Of a DNA stretch of 64,000 nucleotides, positions 25,241-32,981 are shown one piece after another; positions within the stretch are counted from its first letter, which is position 1; the number at the start of each line of letters is the position of its first letter. Under the pieces are notes generated by a model that ran no database searches, was not told where the DNA came from, and saw nothing but the letters and a program-made list of their open reading frames with translations. Source of the DNA: an uncultured Fluviicola sp. Lineage in GTDB: Bacteria; Bacteroidota; Bacteroidia; Flavobacteriales; Crocinitomicaceae. The translations under genes and the position numbers were made by a program. The stretch spans positions 1-64,000 of the forward strand of contig NZ_CAMLDC010000002.1 in assembly GCF_946478805.1 (NCBI RefSeq), given 5' to 3'.

Positions 25241-27565
25241 TTAACGTCCGGACTCTTTTTTAATAATTGAAAATGGAACCAGTACTTTAATTGTCCAGTT
25301 CCGTCCTAACTCATCTGTGAAATACCGGAATCTGTTAATGTAATCCCGATAACTTAAATTGGTCAGATTGGAACACGCAAGAACAACCTGCAAACTTTCT
25401 CCACTGTTCATTTTCTTGCTGATTCCTGCTTGTGCACTCAATAAATCATAGCCTTTTGGAGGACTTACATAATCTGAATTTGGTACATATCTTTTTTGTT
25501 TGAAGACATCCAACAATTCGAGTTCAACAAAGCAATTCAGTTTATTTCCGGTTCGAATCGTCGAAAAACGTACCCGTTGCGTAATCCGGTTGGACGGCAT
25601 TCCATATAAATACTGATTACTCCTCAAATCCGTTCCCAAAAGGAAATTCCCCTGGAATTGGTACGAAACATATTTACCAATCGGAATTTCCACTCTTCCA
25701 TTCAAACCTGTAATCTGGACATTGGACTGCACATAGCGGAATACCGGGAATGCTCCGATAATTGTAAGCATCGGAGGAAGTGATGGCTGAAGATTGATAT
25801 ACCCGTCAAAATAGTTGTAGAAAACGGATAGATCCACTTTCGCGATGTGGGATTTGTACTGAACACCTAATTGCGAGTTGTAGACAATCTCTTTCTTCAA
25901 CTGCGCATCGCCAATTTCTATGGAAGCTGCACCATGATGCAATCCATTACTATACAACTCATTGATGGAAGCTGGCCGCCAAGCGGTTCCGAGATTCAGG
26001 CGTACGATCCAATGATGCCCCAAAAGTCGTGACACACCTGCAGAAGCACTTGGATTTTGAAATTGTTTGATTGGTTTTGTCAGGATGTTATCGTCATATA
26101 CAAACACCTGCAATTTGGAATAATCGTATCGGGCTCCAAAATCGAACAACCATTTCTCATTCTCGTAAGTACCTAGATAATAACCTCCAAACTGCAGTTT
26201 CTTAAAGTTTGGAATGAAGAACCTTCCTGAGTAAGCATTGCTTTGCTCCAAACCGGAAACACCGAAAATACTTTTGAACCGGTTAGAATGCCTGATTTCC
26301 GTTTTCAGCTCCAGTGAATTTGTCCAGAGATTCAACTCGAATGCAGGCAGATTCAATGCTGCGATGCTGTCATTATATACTTTATGCAAATCGTATTCCT
26401 GTCTCAAGTTGAACTGATAGCCATAAACCAGGCTTGTTTTGATTTTCTTGTTCCAGTTGTAAGCCAGGTGGATCTTGCTCAGATCATGCTGCACCAATTG
26501 TTTCGGATTCTCCAATCGATAGGTAAACGAACCTGTATCTTTCGGGGTCGAGGCAGCGAAGGCGGCGTTCAAATCGGATAAATTCCCAATATGGGAACCT
26601 GTGAATATTCCCAGGTTGGTTGAATATTTCGTATAAAATATATCCATTTCAAACTTTTCGCCTTTGTAACCCAGCGCGGCACTGTAGCTGTATTCATTGG
26701 AAGCCGTATTCTTGATCCAATAATCCGGTGCTTTCTGTGTCCCGTTGATCCTTCCTGTTCCATGTACGCGATATGCCCATCTTTTAGATTTGGTGAATGA
26801 TCCGGCGATCAGACCGGAAACTCCTCCGCCACGTCCGTTGCTATTCCCATTCAGCTTGATCCAACCGGCAGTATTCTTCTGATAACGCAATTCATCCGGA
26901 GAAACCAAAATGACTCCACCAATTGCATCTGTTCCATATTGTAAACCGGACGCACCTTGGATCACTGTCAGGTTACCCGCCAAATTCGGGTCAATCTCAG
27001 GAGCATGTTCACTTCCCCACTGCTGCCCTTCCTGTCGGATTCCATTATTCACAATCACCAAACGGTTACTATGCATTCCGTTGATGACCGGTTTTACAAT
27101 TGAAGATCCGGTATTCAAACTTGTTACGCCTGGAAAACGGATCAATTGTTCACCCAAGGTATTTCCTTTTATCTGGGTGATATCATTTGTTTTCAATGTC
27201 ATTTTCTCCTGTGACTCCCTTGGGAAATGATACGCTTCGATGAGTAATTCATCCAACTCAACCTGGTGGGTTTCCACCTTGAAGACAATCAACTCAACCT
27301 TTGGAACTGTAATTTCCAGGTCCATCGGTTCACAACCAAAATGAGGAACACAGCGCAGGACAATGGTTCCTGCACATAAGTTCGTGAATTGAAAAACGCC
27401 TGCGGAATCTGTTTGCGTTACATTCGTTTGAATGGAAACCCGCGCAAATGGAATCAGCTGGTTCGTATGAATATCACGCACTTCACCGCGGATGGAATAG
27501 GCACAATCCTGCGAATATGCCAAGATGGAGCAGCAAAGGAATGCTCCAAATAAATAAATTTTCAT
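25241..27565 (-). CDS. TonB-dependent receptor, ZnuD-like (probable zinc uptake)
   Basis: A 774-residue receptor: signal peptide (1-18), carboxypeptidase-regulatory-like domain (about 22-100), TonB/plug region (about 120-235, GNTLGEQLIRFPGVTS...GMHSNRLVIVNNGIRQEGQQWGSEHAPEID...AIGGVILV) and a barrel. The barrel motif ELYSNGLHHGAASIEIGDAQLKKE closely recalls ZnuD-type zinc receptors, where this loop defines the subgroup. With the His-rich and lipoprotein neighbours this suggests zinc, though copper or another metal is possible. 19-nt and 28-nt gaps join the three genes into one operon. Confidence 0.85.
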   Translation of the reverse strand: MKIYLFGAFLCCSILAYSQDCAYSIRGEVRDIHTNQLIPFARVSIQTNVTQTDSAGVFQFTNLCAGTIVLRCVPHFGCEPMDLEITVPKVELIVFKVETHQVELDELLIEAYHFPRESQEKMTLKTNDITQIKGNTLGEQLIRFPGVTSLNTGSSIVKPVINGMHSNRLVIVNNGIRQEGQQWGSEHAPEIDPNLAGNLTVIQGASGLQYGTDAIGGVILVSPDELRYQKNTAGWIKLNGNSNGRGGGVSGLIAGSFTKSKRWAYRVHGTGRINGTQKAPDYWIKNTASNEYSYSAALGYKGEKFEMDIFYTKYSTNLGIFTGSHIGNLSDLNAAFAASTPKDTGSFTYRLENPKQLVQHDLSKIHLAYNWNKKIKTSLVYGYQFNLRQEYDLHKVYNDSIAALNLPAFELNLWTNSLELKTEIRHSNRFKSIFGVSGLEQSNAYSGRFFIPNFKKLQFGGYYLGTYENEKWLFDFGARYDYSKLQVFVYDDNILTKPIKQFQNPSASAGVSRLLGHHWIVRLNLGTAWRPASINELYSNGLHHGAASIEIGDAQLKKEIVYNSQLGVQYKSHIAKVDLSVFYNYFDGYINLQPSLPPMLTIIGAFPVFRYVQSNVQITGLNGRVEIPIGKYVSYQFQGNFLLGTDLRSNQYLYGMPSNRITQRVRFSTIRTGNKLNCFVELELLDVFKQKRYVPNSDYVSPPKGYDLLSAQAGISKKMNSGESLQVVLACSNLTNLSYRDYINRFRYFTDELGRNWTIKVLVPFSIIKKESGR

Positions 27566-27584
27566 GAAAACTGAATGATGTTAA

Positions 27585-27956
27585 CTAAACTAGAAAGTGT
27601 TCAGCATCAAAATATGCCGATTTAGAATAAATCACATTCAAAGGGGGACCTCGAAGCGACAAATGTGTCTCTTTCACCGGTAATTCAAAACAAATATGAT
27701 CGATGAACAGAAAATCAAATAAGGATTTCCAACTTAATTCGACACCGGTTGCTTCATGAAAAAGAAGAGGAATTTGCAGATCGCAAAAAGCACATTTCTC
27801 AATGCCTTGTTTAAATACCAATCCGTCCGTATGACGGCCTGAATGGCTTGTTTTGTGTTTATGAGCATAGGAATGCCAGTTGTTTATAGGAACCAAAAAG
27901 CCTAAAAAACCAACCAGTAAAATGGAAGAAAGAATCCGCACCATTAATTTACTCAT
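27585..27956 (-). CDS. Small His-rich, CxxC exported protein heading the metal operon
   Basis: A 123-residue protein from the ATG at 27954-27956, chosen because a complete promoter ends 4 nt upstream; an alternative ATG at 27980 lies inside the promoter. One hydrophobic signal/anchor (about 6-20) is followed by a His cluster (NWHSYAHKHKTSHSGRHTDG, about 22-41) and CAFCDLQIP. Such His and CxxC patterns suit a periplasmic metal-binding or metal-transfer protein. The family was not recognised. First gene of the operon with the ZnuD-like receptor. Confidence 0.72.
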   Translation of the reverse strand: MSKLMVRILSSILLVGFLGFLVPINNWHSYAHKHKTSHSGRHTDGLVFKQGIEKCAFCDLQIPLLFHEATGVELSWKSLFDFLFIDHICFELPVKETHLSLRGPPLNVIYSKSAYFDAEHFLV

Positions 27957-27960
27957 GAAG

Positions 27961-27991
27961 CAAATGTAAGCTAAATGCAATTAGATTGCAA
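27961..27991 (-). promoter_or_regulatory. Promoter of the ZnuD-like operon, apparently leaderless
   Basis: Minus-strand TTG (27989-27991), 20-nt spacer, TACATTTG (27961-27968); the box ends 4 nt before the ATG at 27956. Confidence 0.72.
27976..27990. promoter_or_regulatory. Palindromic operator candidate (Zur/Fur-type) over the -33 box
   Basis: TGCAAT-TAG-ATTGCA is a perfect 6-3-6 inverted repeat that overlaps the -33 element and the upstream half of the spacer. A repressor bound here would block polymerase. In a zinc-type operon the natural candidate is a Zur/Fur-family dimer. Identification is by position and symmetry only. Confidence 0.5.
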
Positions 27992-28020
27992 TAAGGACGG
28001 TAAATTATTTTATAAAACAC

Positions 28021-28048
28021 TTAGGGGCGCGATTAATCGCGCCCCTAA
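28021..28048 (-). terminator. Perfect 28-bp palindrome, probable terminator of the 28104 gene
   Basis: The sequence TTAGGGGCGCGATT at 28021-28034 is followed immediately by its exact reverse complement. It is GC-rich within an AT-rich gap. On the minus strand it comes 55 nt after the 28104-28550 gene and is followed by GTGTTTTAT, a modest T tract. It shares its arm design with the GAAGCATC hairpins at 24615 and 52737. Confidence 0.7.
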
Positions 28049-28103
28049 AAATTTCCATTAATAATCTGCTAACGTAGATTCGGAATTAAAAGCAATGCTT
28101 TTT

Positions 28104-28550
28104 TTATTTCTTCAATCCATTTTGTTTCAGGCATTTCATCACCTTCTTATCATGTCTTGCACGTTCTTCAGGTGTTGTATTCGGAGTAGTCAACATTTCC
28201 TTGCATTTATTGTCCACATATTCCCAACGAGCCATCAGTTTTTCTTCTTGCTTCGGAGTCATCCCTCCTTTCTCAAACGCATCGTTGATTGAATCATTTG
28301 CAACCACGCAGGTACAAAAATCCCATTGTTCTCCGTATTTCTTTACAATTTTTTCGTGATTCTCCTTCAATTCCACCGAAACAGCTTTCTTTTCAGTTGC
28401 CGTATCTTTTAAAACGGTTGTCAAATCGTCGGTTTTTACAACTGTGTCGGCATTTTTTTCTACTTGGCAATCGGTACATTCTTCATTGGAACCGCAAGAA
28501 ATGACAAGTAAACTAAGGAATAAGAATTGAAAATATACTCTTTTTTTCAT
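28104..28550 (-). CDS. Uncharacterised lipoprotein
   Basis: A 148-residue lipoprotein: signal MKKRVYFQFLFLSLLVISC with lipid Cys19, then SNEECTDCQ with two further cysteines. The mature part is helical and charged, with SVELKENHEKIVKKYGEQWDFCTCVVANDSINDAF and EKLMARWEYVDNKCKEMLTTPNTTPEERARHDKKVMKCLK. The regular Cys spacing suggests disulphides. A protein of this type (four-helix, Cys-paired, small) occurs widely in Bacteroidota but no family was recognised. Monocistronic with its own promoter and terminator. Confidence 0.75.
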   Translation of the reverse strand: MKKRVYFQFLFLSLLVISCGSNEECTDCQVEKNADTVVKTDDLTTVLKDTATEKKAVSVELKENHEKIVKKYGEQWDFCTCVVANDSINDAFEKGGMTPKQEEKLMARWEYVDNKCKEMLTTPNTTPEERARHDKKVMKCLKQNGLKK

Positions 28551-28566
28551 AAGGTTGAGTTACAGG

Positions 28567-28596
28567 CAAATATAGAAATAATGTCATGAAAGACAA
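28567..28596 (-). promoter_or_regulatory. Promoter of the 28104-28550 lipoprotein gene
   Basis: Minus-strand TTG (28594-28596), 19-nt spacer, TATATTTG (28567-28574), 16 nt before the ATG. Confidence 0.66.
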
Positions 28597-28638
28597 GTTT
28601 AAACCAGTAACTCAAATTGACATATCAAGCACTCAGAG

Positions 28639-29091
28639 CTAATATTCAGGAAAAGGAATCAAAACGATAGTATACTTGTAGGAGTTGTTTTTGGGTTTCA
28701 GGATGATTTTCTTTCGGGATAGTTTGACAATCTCAAAAACCAGGTCTCTTTTACCTCCTGAAAAGCCGAGTTCTTTTTTCGACGCATCCAACCAAAACGT
28801 TTTTCTGATTCCTTTCTTTGTCCCCAAGGTTTTCAGCCGATGGAAATAGGCATTCCGTGATTCGTGAAAAACAATGATTTCCTTGTATTCGATCTGAAGT
28901 GGTGTAAAATCCTTCTTTCCGTCCAATTGCTTGTCGACTAACCAAACCTTCGAAGAATTGTCATGAAGTAAAATATAATGATCGATCGGTTCAATACTTG
29001 TATTACCGCAAGCTCCCAAAAGAAAAATCAGAAATAAGCTTCCAATAGCTATCGGAATATTAATCAATTGAACCTGTCTTAAACTTTTCAA
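28639..29091 (-). CDS. Uncharacterised lipoprotein, non-ATG start
   Basis: About 150 residues. No ATG suits the signal peptide; TTG at 29089-29091 or TTG at 29065-29067 must be the start. Lipobox LFLIFLLGAC gives a lipid Cys near residue 28. The mature part is beta-rich and basic (ILLHDNSSKVWLVDKQLDG..., VKLSRKKIILKPKNNSYKYTIVLIP). No family was recognised. It is the last gene of a run pyrD-HMG-CoA lyase-lipoprotein-lipoprotein, 21 nt after its neighbour; that neighbour is also a lipoprotein, but no sequence similarity is obvious. Confidence 0.65.
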   Translation of the reverse strand: MKSLRQVQLINIPIAIGSLFLIFLLGACGNTSIEPIDHYILLHDNSSKVWLVDKQLDGKKDFTPLQIEYKEIIVFHESRNAYFHRLKTLGTKKGIRKTFWLDASKKELGFSGGKRDLVFEIVKLSRKKIILKPKNNSYKYTIVLIPFPEY

Positions 29092-29110
29092 TTCTCAATT
29101 TTACATTTTC
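29084..29110. repeat. AATTGA-type repeat segment, second copy
   Basis: TTTTCAATTCTCAATTTTAC plus ACATTTT resembles the right arm of the repeat at 3560-3650. Here it covers the start of the 28639-29091 gene and the gap to the next gene, so it may have supplied the TTG start codon. Confidence 0.4.
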
Positions 29111-29112
29111 AC

Positions 29113-29766
29113 TTAGAAAATCATATCATTCTGATCCAGTATCTTTTTGATCTCGACTCCCATCGAATCGATGAATTCGGCTCTTATCTTTCTTGGAACA
29201 TCCTCATCGATCACCTCACAATTCACGTAATTATACTTTCCATCTTTCCATCTGAACAAGCAATTGTAATAAGTGATGTTTCCATTGATATTATCCGGAA
29301 AGCGGATCAACAGGTCATTGTAACCTGTAGGTGATTTTCTTTCTTCAATTAAGTTCCCGTTGAAACCATTCAATTTCACCAGGACATCATTTTCTCTTTC
29401 GAAAATCAACAATCTTCTCAATGGAAAACCATTCACTCCCGATTTTATCAATAGTTTGAATCCATCTTTCAATGGGGTTTGGTCATTCAATTTAAAAAAC
29501 CGAAAGAAATTAGGACTACAGGTCGGGTGCTCCGGGTCATCATCTGAAGTTGCCTTCGGATCACAGAGATGCAATTCCTTCAACAATTCCACCTCCACTT
29601 TTGACTTAAATACATTCTCATTGAAGTTTGTACTGATTGTTTGATCAACCACTTTCTCCTTTTCCGCCAAATGTCTCGGCTCAATTGTGATCGAATCGTC
29701 CGCCTCATCATCACAAGATGCCAGGAAAAGGAAAACAGGAAGAACAATTAAGAATCTTGATTTCAT
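29113..29766 (-). CDS. Uncharacterised lipoprotein
   Basis: A 217-residue lipoprotein: MKSRFLIVLPVFLFLASC with lipid Cys18, then an acidic DDEADD linker that often signals outer-membrane or surface routing. The mature domain is beta-rich with CDPKATSDDDPEHPTCSPNFFRFFKLND and FDRWKDGKYNYVNCEVI-like segments, ending FIDSMGVEIKKILDQNDMIF. Two or three Cys may pair. No family recognised. It starts 14 nt after the HMG-CoA lyase gene, so it is in the pyrD operon by position. Confidence 0.72.
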   Translation of the reverse strand: MKSRFLIVLPVFLFLASCDDEADDSITIEPRHLAEKEKVVDQTISTNFNENVFKSKVEVELLKELHLCDPKATSDDDPEHPTCSPNFFRFFKLNDQTPLKDGFKLLIKSGVNGFPLRRLLIFERENDVLVKLNGFNGNLIEERKSPTGYNDLLIRFPDNINGNITYYNCLFRWKDGKYNYVNCEVIDEDVPRKIRAEFIDSMGVEIKKILDQNDMIF

Positions 29767-29780
29767 GAGAACTTTACTAA

Positions 29781-30635
29781 TTAATGAAAGATAGTGGATG
29801 AAGTTACAAATGCTTCTGAAAAACGCGTATTGTCAACTCCGGTCTCAATTCCCTTTTCCTTAAACCAGTCAAGCATTTTTTCTGTAGGCATATTTCCCGT
29901 CAATTCATCCTTTGCCATCGGGCAACCACCATAACCTTTAATAGCGCCTTCAAAATAACGGCAACCAGCCGTATAAGCAGCCTCTGTCAATTGGACAGCA
30001 TTTTCAGATAAAGTATGTAAATGTGCGCTGATTTGAATATTTGAAAACTCTGTTGAAATCGTCGAAAATACCTGATTCACCAACTTAGGGGTCGCGATAC
30101 CGATGGTATCTGCCAAAGAAAGGCGCGAAACCTCGAACAATTGCGTTAATCGCTCTGCCCACGTTACAATCAGGTCCGGAGACCACGCATCTCCATAGGG
30201 ATTTCCGAACCCCATCGAAAGATAAAGCATCAATTCCTTATTCTCTTTGTGACAGATATTAGCGATTGCTTCTACCCTTCTCAAAGATTCTTCAATAGTA
30301 GCATTGGTATTTCTCAATTGAAACGTTTCCGAAATGCTAAAGGGATAGGCTAAAAAGTGAATCCGCTCAAATTTAGCGGCATCTTCCGCTCCTCTTTCGT
30401 TGGGGATAACAGCCAGCAATTTGGTTTCACTGTCATCCAGCCCTTCTAAAACAGTTGCAGTATCCCGCATTTGAGGAGTTGCCTTCGGTGAAACGAAACT
30501 TCCAAAATCCAAGGTGTCAAAGCCACATTTCAATAGGTAATTCAAATAATTGATCTTATCAGAAGTTTCAATCCAATCTTTGATTCCTTGCATAGCATCT
30601 CTTGGACACTCAGTAATAAAAACGCGATTATCCAT
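29781..30635 (-). CDS. Hydroxymethylglutaryl-CoA lyase (HMGL-like)
   Basis: A 284-residue TIM-barrel enzyme of the HMGL/DRE family from the ATG at 30633-30635 (a TTG six bases earlier is not needed). [11 protein letters not shown] carries the catalytic Arg/Asp pair, SLADTIGIA the barrel Asp, HLHTLSENA metal-binding His residues and [25 protein letters not shown] the glycine-rich loop with catalytic Cys. It splits HMG-CoA to acetyl-CoA and acetoacetate, the last step of leucine degradation. It overlaps the end of pyrD by 8 nt. Confidence 0.9.
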   Translation of the reverse strand: MDNRVFITECPRDAMQGIKDWIETSDKINYLNYLLKCGFDTLDFGSFVSPKATPQMRDTATVLEGLDDSETKLLAVIPNERGAEDAAKFERIHFLAYPFSISETFQLRNTNATIEESLRRVEAIANICHKENKELMLYLSMGFGNPYGDAWSPDLIVTWAERLTQLFEVSRLSLADTIGIATPKLVNQVFSTISTEFSNIQISAHLHTLSENAVQLTEAAYTAGCRYFEGAIKGYGGCPMAKDELTGNMPTEKMLDWFKEKGIETGVDNTRFSEAFVTSSTIFH

Positions 30636-31677
30636 GTGCAATTTTCTTTCTTTCTTTTAGAACCGCTTTGTTAATTCGCTTCACTAAAGCAGGCCCTTCA
30701 TAAATAAATCCTGAATAAACTTGAACCAAACTGGCACCGGCAGATAATTTTTCAATTGCGTCTTCTGCAGAATAAATTCCCCCGACACCAATGATCGGGA
30801 ATGTTCCATTAGACTTTTGAAACAAATAACTGATTACTTCAGTCGCTCGTTTTTTCAAAGGTTTTCCTGAAACTCCTCCTGCACCAGTAGATTCGATTAT
30901 GCTGCTTGAAGTTACTAAATTTCCGCGTTCAATAGTTGTATTTGTAGCAATTACTCCTGCAATTTTTGTTTCTCCGACAATCTCCACTATGTCATCCAAT
31001 TGGGAATCAGTCAAATCCGGAGCTATTTTTAGAAAGATCGGTTTGGAAGAATTTATTTTAATTCGTTCATCCATCAAAGTCTGAAGCAGGTTAGTAAGTG
31101 GCTCCTTATCCTGAAGCTCACGTAGATTCGGTGTATTGGGTGAAGATACATTGACCACAAAATAATCAACGTAAGGCTCCAACGCGTGATAACATTTCAA
31201 ATAATCGGAAGTTGCCTCTTCATTCGGTGTTACCTTATTCTTACCGATATTTCCGCCAATGATGCAAGCAGGATTCAGTTTCTTTAATCGCTCAACAATC
31301 ACATCCGCCCCATCATTATTGAATCCCATCCGATTGATAATTGCCTTGTCCTCCAATAAGCGGAATAAGCGTGGCTTGGGATTACCCTCCTGACCAACCG
31401 GTGTTACCGTTCCTATTTCCACAAAACCAAAACCACATGCTGCAAGCTCATTAATGCGTAAGGCATTCTTATCAAACCCCGCGGCCAATCCAACCGGATT
31501 GGGGAATTTGATCCCGGCAACAGTTGTTTCTAACAGAGGATTACGGATACAATAAATGGATTTCCAAATGGGCTTTACAAAAGGTACTTTGAGCCAAAAG
31601 CCAAGTAATCTAAAGGTAAAATAATGAACTTTTTCGGGGTCAAACTTAAAGAGAAACCATCTCAACAAAGGGTACAT
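30628..31677 (-). CDS. pyrD: Dihydroorotate dehydrogenase (quinone), class 2
   Basis: A 349-residue class-2 enzyme from the ATG at 31675-31677 ([18 protein letters not shown]). The N-terminal helical membrane-binding part (about 1-30) is typical of class 2, which passes electrons to quinone. FMN and substrate motifs: [32 protein letters not shown], and [16 protein letters not shown] with the catalytic Ser. It makes orotate for pyrimidines. First gene of a four-gene run, with a full promoter 15 nt upstream. Confidence 0.95.
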   Translation of the reverse strand: MYPLLRWFLFKFDPEKVHYFTFRLLGFWLKVPFVKPIWKSIYCIRNPLLETTVAGIKFPNPVGLAAGFDKNALRINELAACGFGFVEIGTVTPVGQEGNPKPRLFRLLEDKAIINRMGFNNDGADVIVERLKKLNPACIIGGNIGKNKVTPNEEATSDYLKCYHALEPYVDYFVVNVSSPNTPNLRELQDKEPLTNLLQTLMDERIKINSSKPIFLKIAPDLTDSQLDDIVEIVGETKIAGVIATNTTIERGNLVTSSSIIESTGAGGVSGKPLKKRATEVISYLFQKSNGTFPIIGVGGIYSAEDAIEKLSAGASLVQVYSGFIYEGPALVKRINKAVLKERKKIAHG

Positions 31678-31692
31678 TCGATTAATTTGTAC

Positions 31693-31723
31693 CAAAGGTA
31701 GAAACACAAAACGAGGTTGTCAA
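31693..31723 (-). promoter_or_regulatory. Promoter of pyrD
   Basis: Minus-strand TTG (31721-31723), 20-nt spacer, TACCTTTG (31693-31700). The -33 TTG lies in the loop and last stem base of the terminator of the upstream gene. Confidence 0.72.
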
Positions 31724-31740
31724 TAGACAACCTCGTTTTG
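31707..31740 (-). terminator. Strong terminator of the 31764 outer-membrane protein gene
   Basis: A perfect 15-bp stem (CAAAACGAGGTTGTC and its complement) with loop AATA, 24 nt after the upstream gene's stop. The stem itself supplies TTTTG at the 3' end. It overlaps the pyrD promoter. Confidence 0.88.
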
Positions 31741-31763
31741 TTAAAAGAATTTTAAAAATCTTA

Positions 31764-32708
31764 TTAGAACTTAGCTTTGTAATGACGTTTTCCAAACTTC
31801 ATTGGTCCGCTTCGGGTTCCGGCTTTATACGTAATATTTCTTGTCACCATGATATTCACGTAAAGGAAAGCATCTTTTTGCTTATCACCTCGTTGACTAC
31901 CTGGATTAAATGCGGTTGGCGTATTTGAAGGGTTTGACAGGATTGCAGCTTGTGCTCCATAACTGGCCCCGATAATTGCCGGATCGTAATAGACACCATG
32001 CACATCATCAATGTAATCGGAGAAAGTTTTAACATACGTTGCTTCCAATCCAATTCTCCACATGCGGTTGATTCCCATTCTAAAACCAACTCCCAAAGGA
32101 ACAGTCGCGGTGACGCGCTTATAATTAGCCGGACCACCAGGAAGACCTTGACCTTCAGTATGCAAATCATGTAAACCTACCCATCCGCCTTGATACATTG
32201 CTTTCGGGTTATAATACATTGCACCGATACCTGCAATCAGATATAGCTGCTCATTGTGATCCGTAAATCCTCTCAATCCAGGAATATTGTATCTGCGCCC
32301 GATTTTCTCATTTGCCAATACAATGATTTCAAATCGTTGACTTAGCATTACAAAGAACGAACGGAAATTCAAATTTCGCATATTTCGGAATTGCTCTGTA
32401 GTCAACGCATCATTACCACGTAAAAAACCAAGGTTGACCATGGTAGAAGTCGCGTAATATGGATGAAAGCGGTATCTGAAAGAGGCAGAACCACCGAAAT
32501 GGGTTGAATTAAAATCGATGTCTTTCAAACTATAATCGGTACCAATTTGATTCGCCCCTCCTAAGTCTCCTAGAAAACTGGTAGCACCAAGACCGATTGA
32601 AATTTCCTTTTTGTTCATTGCCCAATTTCGCTGTGTGTTGAAATTTGAACTTTGCGCAATAGAAATTGTTGAAACTATAGATAAAATAGTTAGAGTTATG
32701 TACTTCAT
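31764..32708 (-). CDS. Outer-membrane protein, THC0290_0291-like, tandem copy A
   Basis: A 314-residue protein with a signal peptide (MKYITLTILSIVSTISIAQ). It is rich in alternating aromatic strands and likely a beta-barrel: KKEISIGLGATSFLGDLGGANQIG, FNSTHFGGSASFRYRFHPYYATSTMVNLGFLRG, MWRIGLEATYVKTFSDYIDDVHGVYYDP and a final FLYVNIMVTRNITYK strand. From memory this fits the THC0290_0291 family of Bacteroidota. The neighbour at 32982-33902 is a close paralogue (about three quarters of the aligned positions match). Role unknown. Confidence 0.82.
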   Translation of the reverse strand: MKYITLTILSIVSTISIAQSSNFNTQRNWAMNKKEISIGLGATSFLGDLGGANQIGTDYSLKDIDFNSTHFGGSASFRYRFHPYYATSTMVNLGFLRGNDALTTEQFRNMRNLNFRSFFVMLSQRFEIIVLANEKIGRRYNIPGLRGFTDHNEQLYLIAGIGAMYYNPKAMYQGGWVGLHDLHTEGQGLPGGPANYKRVTATVPLGVGFRMGINRMWRIGLEATYVKTFSDYIDDVHGVYYDPAIIGASYGAQAAILSNPSNTPTAFNPGSQRGDKQKDAFLYVNIMVTRNITYKAGTRSGPMKFGKRHYKAKF

Positions 32709-32908
32709 TCTAAAAATTTATGTTGTAGTAGATTCCACGCTGCTAAATTAATGATTTTAAACAACAGCTGACTAAAAATTTTGTTGCTTTTTTTTAAATG
32801 GGTATTGTTGATGAACAAGTAGCAGGTTTAATTGAATGAATTTTCACAAAAGCGAAAAAAAACATAAAAAAAACATCGAATTGAGGAATGAAAATAGTTA
32901 TTTACAGA

Positions 32909-32922
32909 TAGGTATCTACCTA
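32909..32922. repeat. Short palindrome TAGGTA-TC-TACCTA
   Basis: A perfect 6-2-6 inverted repeat in the 273-nt gap 32709-32981 between the two paralogues. No T run follows, so it is not an obvious terminator. The rest of this gap is AT-rich with no coding frame that I would accept. Confidence 0.35.
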
Positions 32923-32981
32923 ATAAATATCCTATTAGCTTTTCCGCACACATGAAATGTTCTCATCTTCCAAATACTTTA

